This document shows positions 9,202 to 17,300 of a DNA stretch of 64,000 bases, piece after piece. Both the position numbers and the translations under genes were made by a program. The notes below the pieces were generated by a model. It was given only the letters and a program-made list of their open reading frames with translations, made no database searches and was not told the origin of the DNA. Position 1 is the stretch's first letter, and every line of letters starts with the position of its first letter. The stretch is from Ralstonia insidiosa (GTDB lineage Bacteria; Pseudomonadota; Gammaproteobacteria; Burkholderiales; Burkholderiaceae), in the NCBI RefSeq assembly GCF_008801405.1, contig NZ_VZPV01000001.1:930001-994000 (forward strand). Direction: 5' to 3'.

Positions 9202-9692
9202 CGGAGAGGGGGCGTAACGCAAAGCCGGCGCGCTATTCGCGCGCGCACACCCGCTTGTCGGACCAGCAGGCCGCCTTCATCGCGCACCTAGTGGATGAGC
9301 TCCCCCCGGGGATGACGGTTACTTGGAACAAGATCGTGCAACTTGGCCTGCGACACTTCCAGGTCGCATGGACTCGCCAGACTTTGGAAAAGCGAACCGC
9401 CATCAAGGAAGCATACCTGCGTCGCGTCGGCGTGTCGGCAGCAGCGAACGGTGCGGTCATACGTAAGTGCAGCGGCGTAGCCGATCCGGCCGACGATCGC
9501 CGTGTTCAGAATCTTCGTGCGGAGAACGATAAGCTTCGGGCGGTCCTGCGTGAGTATGACTGCCGACTGGTGCGATATGTCGCGAATGCCCTGGCTCACG
9601 GACTCACGGAGGCACAGTTGGACGCGCCGCTGCGGCCCATGACGCCTTCGAGTGTTGAGCCTCGGCTGAGGAAGAACACGACGGGTGTGTAG
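9198..9692 (+). CDS. ginD: Small coiled-coil/helix-turn-helix accessory protein of the recombination operon (GinD-like)
   Basis: 164 aa. The N-terminal third (VTWNKIVQLGLRHF, then WTRQTLEKRTAIKEAY) looks like a helix-turn-helix DNA-binding region. It is followed by a predicted coiled coil (DDRRVQNLRAENDKLRAVL) and a basic tail. Similar small proteins accompany Tn554-type and GInt recombinases and are required for recombination there. It overlaps the preceding recombinase by 4 bp (ATGA), which fixes the start. The exact role is inferred from position. Confidence 0.65.
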   Translation: MTERGRNAKPARYSRAHTRLSDQQAAFIAHLVDELPPGMTVTWNKIVQLGLRHFQVAWTRQTLEKRTAIKEAYLRRVGVSAAANGAVIRKCSGVADPADDRRVQNLRAENDKLRAVLREYDCRLVRYVANALAHGLTEAQLDAPLRPMTPSSVEPRLRKNTTGV

Positions 9693-9796
9693 TTTATGGT
9701 CTGTGTTCTTGAGGTTCCGGCGCCGAGCATGACATATTTGTCTTCTGCCATGTTCCGCTACACTGCTTGCTATAGATCTAAGAATCGGAGGTGAAC

Positions 9797-10027
9797 GTGC
9801 CTCGCTCAAATAAGGCCGTGCGGTCGGCAGTCCTCGCTATGCAGAAGAGAAGCGTGGAAGTCATTCTCCGTGAAGCGGAAATGGCTCGTGGACAAAAAGG
9901 TCCGCACCGCGCATCTGCGTCGGTCGTGCTGAGAGGCAAGCTGCGTTCAAGTCTTGCAGGGGAATCCCAGGCCAGTTGTGATGCCGGGTCAACCGCAGAG
10001 GACGGTGGCGCCGATACTTCACGTTGA
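9797..10027 (+). CDS. Small hypothetical protein
   Basis: 76 aa, basic N-terminal half (helical, Arg/Lys-rich: NKAVRSAVLAMQKRSVEVIL). I chose GTG 9797 because GGAGG at 9787-9791 sits 5 nt ahead of it; another GTG at 9791 lies inside that site. A TGCTATAGA sequence at 9768-9776 could be an extended -10 promoter. I do not recognise the family. It lies between the recombination operon and the convergent Argonaute operon; a regulatory or directionality role is possible but not shown. Confidence 0.4.
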   Translation: MPRSNKAVRSAVLAMQKRSVEVILREAEMARGQKGPHRASASVVLRGKLRSSLAGESQASCDAGSTAEDGGADTSR

Positions 10028-10111
10028 CGCTGAGAGTCCCATCGGGTCAATGCCAAGAAAGCGCCTATAGCGAGAGTATCTTGTCTATTCGGGATCGGTG
10101 CCCCTTTGATC

Positions 10112-11533
10112 CTACATGTAGTAGCCGTAACGAATCTGAGGCGTTTCTTCGTCCTCAAGATATTTCATGATCTCGCCGACCTTGCGAGCACAGCCGAGCG
10201 TCACGGGGTATTTGCCGTCGAACTGCGTGTTGTTCCAATTCATCTTGGTCATGCCAAGTACCTCCTGCGCAATGAACGTTGGCGATTCTTCGGATCGCAC
10301 GATGCGGAGTTCAATCGGCTGCGGGATGTAGAGGCCGGTGTAGGTCTGGTAATACCAGACGGAGCCTCTTGTGTAGAGCAGGTGCCGTTGCTCATCCAGC
10401 TCGACTCGCGTGCCCCGATACGGCGGGTAGTTTCCCTCTCGAAAAAGTCGGAGCTTGGAGTCCATGACGGTGACCAAGTCGACCGTATCGATTCGGAGGT
10501 CCCTCGCTGCCCCAATTAGGCCATCGATTTCCTCCGGCGAGAAGTTGGACGACTTGTGCACAACAACCCGGGCGGGAAAGGTTCGGAGCGCGACACGGTA
10601 TTCGTTCAGGGCGGCCGTCAACAAATTGCAGGCCTGGTTGGCGTTCAGGTGCGGGACGCGATCGTCACGGGTCATGTCGATCGGGGTGCCTCGCAGAATG
10701 AGCCCGTTTCCCAACTCATCGAAGATCTGGGCAAGACTGGTGTTAAGGACTTGCCGATCTCGACTTCGATAAAAAGCTATCCCCACGGCGCACGATGTCG
10801 GTCGACGATCATCGGGTTGCAGTTTCCACGGCACGCGTGGGCCAGCCTTGTAGTAGAGCGCTGTGCAAAAATTCCAAGCTTTCGTCGCGTCGTCCTGCTG
10901 GCCCTTCATATTGGTTTCGAGGGACACGGCCCGAATCAGCTGAAGGGGCTTGCCCAAGTGCATCGCCTTGGCCTTCAGTGCACGGCGGAAGTTCAATTCA
11001 GCTGCCACCTCAACACTGGCTTCTAGGCTGTCCTCGATCGGCCCTCGTTCATCCGTTCCCACTACCTTGTAGAGGGCTTCTGGAATCACGCACACGACAA
11101 CGTCCACCGGCCGGTTCTGCGCCAAGAATTTGATGTGCTCGTAGTACAGATCGATGGCCTTCGTCAGCCTGGTGTGCCGATCACCGATGGCGACGATGTC
11201 GTCCACGTCACTCTTCTTGAGTGTGCGTGCCAGGTCTTGACCAAATACCAGTTTCACGTCGAAGCCATGGCCGATTCCCATGCCGGGGAACGGAGCGCGC
11301 AGGTTGGGTTGACGTGCGTCTTCTGGTGCCGCGATCTCGCTTGCGCACCGCTGCATCCAACGGTCGAGGCTTTCGATGCAGGTCGCAGTGCCGACTCCGC
11401 CCACGATCACGTCCGTTCGCCGCGTGGTCATGGTGCGGTCAAACGCTCCATATGCTGTGATCCCTTTGCGCGGACAGATGTGTTCGCCGGTGGCAAAGCG
11501 CAAGCGCGGTTCTGCTATGTGTTCGAGCTTCAT
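10112..11533 (-). CDS. Short prokaryotic Argonaute (MID-PIWI), catalytically inactive
   Basis: 473 aa, the usual size of a short pAgo: only MID and PIWI domains, no N or PAZ. The MID region (~100-235) ends with a family-typical stretch (KAWNFCTALYYKAG then PWKL, residues 218-237). The PIWI domain (~245-473) shows VVVHKSSNF (323-331), YPPYRGTRVEL (369-379), YTGLYIPQP (398-406), TKMNWNNTQFDG (429-440), and the C-terminal YGYYM. The first PIWI beta-strand reads VGIAFYRS, so the first catalytic Asp of the DEDX tetrad is absent and slicing is not expected, as in other short pAgos. These act by nucleic-acid-guided sensing of invader DNA and switch on an associated toxic effector. The start ATG overlaps the stop of the upstream partner by 4 bp, so the two are co-translated. 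The identification as pAgo is firm; target and guide types are unknown. Confidence 0.92.
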   Translation of the reverse strand: MKLEHIAEPRLRFATGEHICPRKGITAYGAFDRTMTTRRTDVIVGGVGTATCIESLDRWMQRCASEIAAPEDARQPNLRAPFPGMGIGHGFDVKLVFGQDLARTLKKSDVDDIVAIGDRHTRLTKAIDLYYEHIKFLAQNRPVDVVVCVIPEALYKVVGTDERGPIEDSLEASVEVAAELNFRRALKAKAMHLGKPLQLIRAVSLETNMKGQQDDATKAWNFCTALYYKAGPRVPWKLQPDDRRPTSCAVGIAFYRSRDRQVLNTSLAQIFDELGNGLILRGTPIDMTRDDRVPHLNANQACNLLTAALNEYRVALRTFPARVVVHKSSNFSPEEIDGLIGAARDLRIDTVDLVTVMDSKLRLFREGNYPPYRGTRVELDEQRHLLYTRGSVWYYQTYTGLYIPQPIELRIVRSEESPTFIAQEVLGMTKMNWNNTQFDGKYPVTLGCARKVGEIMKYLEDEETPQIRYGYYM

Positions 11534-12987
11534 GGCGCGTCAAACAGTCCCTTGATCGGAGAATTTTCATTGTCTTCCGAGGTGTCCCGCAGCGGGAGCC
11601 ACGTTTCGTCAGGCAACGCAGGATGGTTGGCGAACGAGACCGTATCGCCGAAGGTTAGCGTCGGCGCCGGAGCGCTGGCCGCGGCGAAGAGATCTTCTTG
11701 GTCAAGAGCGGTTAGCCACGATGTGAGAAATCGGAAGTGGTCGCTGACCGTTCTGTTGACCTCGGTCTTCTTCAGCCAGGTAAGGCTTTTGTCGGCATAA
11801 ACGGACCGCCGATAGTTGTCCCCATGACTGAAGTACCAATCGGGTGTCAGCGCGATATACCACCGGCCTTCATTGAGCAAGAAGTCCGCAGCGAAAGCGA
11901 AGTGTTTGCAGATGAACGTGCGGCTGGAGTCGTTCTTGTTGATCTTGCGCTCATACACTCGCCGAGTCGCCTTCTTGTGTCCAGTCCAGGTTTCTTCCCG
12001 AAGCAGATCCGCGTCGTTGTGCGGGAGAAACGCAAACAGGTTGTCTTCGTGCATCCACTGCACGCGGTGCTGGTAGAGTTTTTGCTGCAAGGTAAAGCGA
12101 AGCAGCGATTTGAAGATGCGCTCGCGATCTTCGTCGATGCCATGGAATTCATGAGGACGCAGTGGCGTGACCGTTCCGAGATCGACTAGCCGAGCAAACG
12201 GTCCCTGGCTGTCGTCCAGTGGAAGAAAGGTGATGAGTTGCCTGCCGCTAACCTCGTAACCCGAGGGAACGCGCAAGTTCATCTGCAAGAGAGTCTCTCG
12301 GATGTGCTTGCGCTGGTTGCGAATGGACTTGCTGGCCGGCGTGATGTCATCCCTTAGGTCTGCGATGTAGAGAGACTGGGGGAAATAGACCTCAAGCAGG
12401 TTGAGATTCGCACGCTCAGTCACTGACGATGGCGGGTCAAAGTCCTTCTCCGCCAGGCCGGCGGCAACGCCGCCTCGCATATACGCACGTACCACCTCCA
12501 AAGCGGCCGACAGTCGCAAGGGTTCGACGTTTGCCGCTTGTGCGCAGATGTCGCGCATGTCCACGATATCGTCCGCACTGTTGAAGGCGATCTTGCCGTT
12601 TGCAGCGCGTTCAATTGCGTCCTTCGAGTAGCTGGACTGCTTGCGAACTAGAACGTACGTGATCAAGCGCCGATAGCGCTTTTCGAGACCGTGCTTGAGA
12701 AAGGTCTCAATGGTCGTTTTGATCTTATCGAGAGTGGGGGTACCGGTTACCTGGACGGCGACACCTGCATGGTCGTCTGCCAGATCGATCCCAGGAAAAT
12801 TGGCTTTCTCCGTGGCGTTTAGGTTGCGTAGTCCCGTCCAGCCATAGAGTTCGCGCAGCACCCCAAGAACAAGGCCTTCCGATACCTTGTGGATGTCGAA
12901 GCTGCCCATTGCTGACGACGCCTCAACTTGCTTTTCTAGCTGCGCCATGAGGTCACGGAACTCGTTGAGCAGGTCAAGATGCTTCAA
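11530..12987 (-). CDS. SMEK-like domain + APAZ-like region protein, partner of the short Argonaute
   Basis: 485 aa from a TTG start at 12987, chosen because GGGGAG lies 7 nt ahead of it. An ATG at 13110 would add 41 basic residues unlike the family and is less likely. Residues ~5-115 match the SMEK domain pattern: LNEFRDLMAQLEKQVE, DIHKVSEG, LYGW.GLRNLNATE, FPGIDLADDHAGVAVQVTG, then LDKIKTTIETFLKHGL and RYRRLITYVL. The GID...VQVT segment resembles the core of PD-(D/E)XK nucleases with Thr at the usual Lys. Residues ~195-485 occupy the position of the APAZ region that docks onto short pAgos (LLEVYFPQSLYIADL, RFTLQQKLYQHRVQWM, FRFLTSWLTALD, DETWLPLRD). Gene order effector-APAZ then pAgo with ATGA overlap is the standard short-pAgo layout. 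APAZ is inferred from context and length as much as from sequence. I do not know of a described SMEK-type short-pAgo effector. Confidence 0.7.
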   Translation of the reverse strand: MKHLDLLNEFRDLMAQLEKQVEASSAMGSFDIHKVSEGLVLGVLRELYGWTGLRNLNATEKANFPGIDLADDHAGVAVQVTGTPTLDKIKTTIETFLKHGLEKRYRRLITYVLVRKQSSYSKDAIERAANGKIAFNSADDIVDMRDICAQAANVEPLRLSAALEVVRAYMRGGVAAGLAEKDFDPPSSVTERANLNLLEVYFPQSLYIADLRDDITPASKSIRNQRKHIRETLLQMNLRVPSGYEVSGRQLITFLPLDDSQGPFARLVDLGTVTPLRPHEFHGIDEDRERIFKSLLRFTLQQKLYQHRVQWMHEDNLFAFLPHNDADLLREETWTGHKKATRRVYERKINKNDSSRTFICKHFAFAADFLLNEGRWYIALTPDWYFSHGDNYRRSVYADKSLTWLKKTEVNRTVSDHFRFLTSWLTALDQEDLFAAASAPAPTLTFGDTVSFANHPALPDETWLPLRDTSEDNENSPIKGLFDAP

Positions 12988-13156
12988 TGCTTTTCTCCCC
13001 GTCCAAGGTCGTCCAAAAATAGGCCGACGGAACCGCTCTATGTACCTAGACCTTAGGCGCTTCCTACTGCTGAGCGAGACCAGCGGAGCCTGAAAATGGA
13101 TCCATGACAAGTTTACGTGACGCCAGTCAGCGAAACCCGGTAGTTCTAGTCTTCAA

Positions 13157-13175
13157 CTAATCGCACACGGATTAG
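13157..13175. other. Short hairpin in the gap upstream of the Argonaute operon
   Basis: CTAATC-7 nt-GATTAG lies in the spacer between the end of the DUF4365-like gene (13215) and the TTG start (12987) of the Argonaute partner. No T tract follows on the minus strand, so it is more likely an operator or mRNA structure than a terminator. No clear sigma-70 promoter was seen in the spacer. Confidence 0.25.
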
Positions 13176-13214
13176 CAAACCGATTCGGTCGTGATGATCA
13201 TAATGCACTGATGT

Positions 13215-14270
13215 TCATACGAGTCGGTTGTGCCACGGGGCTATGTCTATAAATGTGTGCCCATCGGAAGTTGGATCGCGAAGTTCCAGCAGCCCAATCT
13301 GTACCAGCGTCTCAACATAGCTCTGGAGCTTGACACCATACTCGTTCAGGCGTGCTCCGAACACAAAATGGCAGTACTCGTTGGCAGCGTTCGGTCCAAA
13401 GACATGGTCGCCGTTCTTCAAGACAATGGTTTCGCCGTCGTCAACGAGTTCCTCGTCTCCCCACGCGTTCGTGAATGTCTCTGGCTCGTAGTCTTCCAAA
13501 GCGAATAGTTCAAGGTATGGATAGCTGTTTTCTGGGTTGATTCCACCATATTGCCAGTGCTCGTGAATTGTCTCCCACCCGTCGGCGACGTCTCCCTCGA
13601 AGTCGATCGGCCTTTCGGCAACACGCAATTCACCGCGCATCTTGCTAAGCCATTTGGTCCACAGGACACCGCACTCCACTTGACGAGCTTCCGCGGAGCT
13701 GAACGCATAGATTAGGTTGCAATCGCGAGAAAGCAGCTCGACGTCGGCCTGTTCTGCATCGAGTGCCTTTACCCATTGGGCCATGTCGGCGTACCGAGTC
13801 AGAATTGCGAATGCTTGTTCGTCTAAGACGCTGGATGCGGGAACGGTAACAGTCGCTGATTTTTGGTCGAGCGTCAAAATTCCACGCCCCCATGTCTCGG
13901 CGATGTACGTTTGCAGGTTCATTACTAGGAACTGATCTACAGACTCAATGTAGACAATCAGATGCGTCGGCTCCTTGTCAAGGAACCAGTGCCTAAGGTG
14001 TTCGATATCCATTGATAGGCCAACGCACTTCGCTTTCTCGAACTCCTCCTTGTTCAGCGTCGTCGCCATGACGCCTTTCATTTGGAACCATACCAGCGAG
14101 TTTGTGACTTGCTTTTTTCCGGACCTCAAGTCTTTCGTCAGGTGCAGTCCAATATCGCGTGCTGCTCGATCACGCTCGTATTTGACGAACACGCCGTAGT
14201 GGGTGGCCAACTCTTCGAACTTGGCCATGTAGTTCTGCTCGAACGCATCGGTTTTTCCAACGATTAGCAT
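13215..14270 (-). CDS. DUF4365-like protein with possible PD-(D/E)XK nuclease fold
   Basis: 351 aa. The N-terminal ~130 residues follow the DUF4365 pattern: DIGLHLTKDL, then VTNSLVWFQMKGV (D...Q-x-K), followed by DIEHLRHWFLDKEPTHLIVYIE, the segment that in the family reads roughly yW-x4-P-v-lvv. The remaining ~220 residues are unrecognised, acidic and probably globular. I chose ATG 14270, which has GAGG 9 nt upstream; ATG 14279 and TTG 14285 are in frame. It lies 74 bp after the large P-loop gene on the same strand, so the two probably form an operon, and ahead of the Argonaute pair. A nuclease or target-recognition role in defence is inferred. Confidence 0.5.
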   Translation of the reverse strand: MLIVGKTDAFEQNYMAKFEELATHYGVFVKYERDRAARDIGLHLTKDLRSGKKQVTNSLVWFQMKGVMATTLNKEEFEKAKCVGLSMDIEHLRHWFLDKEPTHLIVYIESVDQFLVMNLQTYIAETWGRGILTLDQKSATVTVPASSVLDEQAFAILTRYADMAQWVKALDAEQADVELLSRDCNLIYAFSSAEARQVECGVLWTKWLSKMRGELRVAERPIDFEGDVADGWETIHEHWQYGGINPENSYPYLELFALEDYEPETFTNAWGDEELVDDGETIVLKNGDHVFGPNAANEYCHFVFGARLNEYGVKLQSYVETLVQIGLLELRDPTSDGHTFIDIAPWHNRLV

Positions 14271-14343
14271 AATCAGCATCCTCAACGACTATCTAAACGA
14301 CCACGTAGAAAAAGGAGGGGCACTCCCGATGTTGGGACCCACT

Positions 14344-17300
14344 TCAAGTGTCGGCATCTTCCTCGGCCATGCGGCGCCCCTCTTCCAGTTGGCGTTCGAC
14401 TTCGCGGACCGCGTAGTCGCGCAACTCGCGGTACAGCTCGAATGCCGGATCGCTCTTCGCCAACAGCGCGAGTCGCTGTTCTGACATCGCCTTGAGTTCG
14501 AGGTCGAAGGGGAACGGCTGCCCCGGCGCGCCTGAGCGCGCCCCGCTCACGCTGGCGGCGAAGATGGCTGACGAGAGGTCCCTGTGAGTCGTGCGGCCGA
14601 CGCCCCGCGCAGCCTTGAGCACGCGTGCGACGAAGCCTTCGTGGGAGTAAACAAAGCGTGGGCCGGCCTCGCGAACGATCGCCGTGATGACCTTGAAGTG
14701 CTCGTCGGTGCCGCCGGCGAGCCAATCCTCCAAGGCAGCGACGCAGGCTGCGTCGTACGGACTGCACAGCGCCTCAATAAGCTCAGCGAAGCGGTAGCTG
14801 AAGGCGTAGTCACCAATCCTGCCGCGCGCCCAATCGAGCAGCCCGCGGAGTATCTCTCGCCCTTCCGAGAGCGATAGAAGGTCAAGTGCGTCGCGCCTCC
14901 CCAGGACGCCCCCGAGGGGTTGCATCCCCCAGTCTCCGCTAGCGATCGCGCCTTCGATACGCGTCTTCGCGAGTTCGATGACCGAATCTGGCACCCGGCG
15001 GATGGCCTTTTTTAGGAAATCGTTGGTCCAGTACTCGTCTAGTCGAGTCGCATGTCGTAGCCCGTCGACCAATCTCCGTAGCTGGTCGTCGTGGATCATG
15101 TCGAACGGGATCGTGTCTTCATGGACGATCCACATGAAAAAGTCGCGTGCGTAGCGCAGCGCGCAGTCCACGTCGACGCTGGTAATGAGCTCGATCGCCA
15201 GCCGCTTGTCGTTCCGCGCCACTTCGTGCGTGATGTGAGGCGTGTACCGGAGGATCGGTCCTTCGTGGCTGGCGAAGATTCGTCTGAGCGCCCGGAGATC
15301 GAGGTCCGAGTACGGAGCGAGGTTCGTCGCAAAAAGGTAGCCTTCGGCGACAACCTGCAGATGCGTGTCATCCGTGGCGAGCATGCTATCCACCAGCGCC
15401 GAGGCCTCCTCTCTCGCGCCCATCAGCAAGAAACTCAAAGCGCATCCTGTGTGAGGCGATAGCTGTGAGTTCTTGCCACGCAGATGTTCTTGCACGAGGT
15501 ATCGTGCAAGCGGGAGGTTCGACTCAAGCAGGCGAGCGAGGAACAATCGTGCCGCCCCGTGATCTGGTGAGCCGTTTGCCTGACCGATGTCCTCCAAGCG
15601 ATCATGCAGGAACTGCGCAAGTTGTGCCGGCTCGGAGTAGCGTGCGCCAAGCTCGCTGCAGAGTGCATTGACGTCAGCATCGTGCTGCGGTCGGCCAACA
15701 TTCTCTTCGATCGGCCATGTGTTCGTCCCCCAGGCGTCCATGAAGGCACGGGTCGTGCGCGTGTCAAGATCGCGATCGAGGTGCTCGAAAATCCGTCTTG
15801 CCGTTGGCCGCGTGCGTTCCGGGCCGTAAAGGGCATGCCAGGAAACGGATTCCGCCACCCTGACCAGAACCGGTGCGGTCACGATTACCGTGCCGAGCAA
15901 CGCATCGGTCTTCTCAAGCGTCTCGAGGAATTCGTCGCCCCAGGAGTCGGAGTCCTCCGGCTGTGTGGCCATGGGGGCACGAAGGGCGTTGGCAAGATGC
16001 TGTGCTGCGAGAAAGGCTCGGCGCTGATTCGTATTTGAGAGGCTGGAGAGTAGCTCGGCGATGATTCGCTGCCGCACCTGACTGACCCTCTCGCGCTGAA
16101 TCGAGAAGGTCGAGAGCGTGATTTCGCGGCTGGACGCAGCGGAGGTGAAATGTCCTTCGGTCGCAAGGGCGCCCTTGAGCACCTCGAAGGGCGTGTATAG
16201 GCCCTTCCAGCTCTCCGGATAATCGAGAAGGGATAGCGCGAAATCGACCACGCCCTCAACGAATTCGATTGGTTTCCGTGGATCCGGTGTCGCCAGTTCC
16301 GTCAGCAATCGGATGGCGTGGTGCGGGTGCGGGTGCGTTGGGCGCTCATCGTGTTGTCCGACCTCCCATAGCAGTGAGCAGGCGTCGGCGAGGTGGCCGA
16401 GGCTGTACGTCGCTCCTTGGATGATGCGGCACACATCCTTGTCCTGACCATGCCCCTCGTCGATCAGCCGTCGCGCGAGGGTGAGGGCTTGCCTAGGCTG
16501 GAAGTACGCAGCCGCAGCGGCAGCCTTGACCTGGGCATTTACATAGTCATCTGCCCATACGAGTTGCGACCACAAACCATCAAGCAGCGTACTTTCAGAC
16601 GTGTCTCCCTCGTTTCGCCGCCAGTCGAGGCGACCGAGGTTCAGGAGTACGTGTTCTTTGTGCTCGGGTATGGACTCAGAAAAGAGCTTCTCGGCGTAGC
16701 CGTTCGATGCCCCACTTGGCGTTATGCATGCGGTTTCGATGATCGAGTCGGCCAAAAGGTCGGGCGAAAGCCGGTACCTAGCGCCACGCTTGAAGAGCAC
16801 GCCCGCGTCGACGAGTAGCTGTACCAAACGGGACGCGTCGGGAGCTGCGACTCCCTCTACGCTTGCGAGAAGTTCGAGCACGTGCTTGTCATCTGGGGCA
16901 ACCGGCTGGATGAGTGCCAGCACCCGAAGAATCTTGTGCACGCGGTCTTGCTCTTTTCCTTGTGCAATGCCTTGCGCGATGACCTTCTCGTAGTGCTTCA
17001 GCACCATTGTCCGGAAGACTTCGTTCGAGGCGAAGAGCTCTGGATGCACTCCTTCGGTGGCGACGATCTGCGCACCGACGACGACAGCGAGGGGGCTGTC
17101 ATACGCAGCGGACGCGATTGCTTCCGCTGCATCCGTCGGCGCCCCAAGCTTGTTTAGCACTTGCGTTGCCAAGATGACCCCATCCCGCTTCGTCGGCTTG
17201 GTCAGCGTGATCGACCTGATCAGGTTTCCGGCTAGAGCGTAGCGCGCAAGCTCCCCCAAAATGACATCGCTCCAATATGGACGGTAGACGAGGAATAGGC

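Noticed and set aside
10112..11533. Active slicer Argonaute
   Set aside because: The first PIWI beta-strand lacks the catalytic Asp, and the protein has no N or PAZ domain; it fits the short, inactive class.
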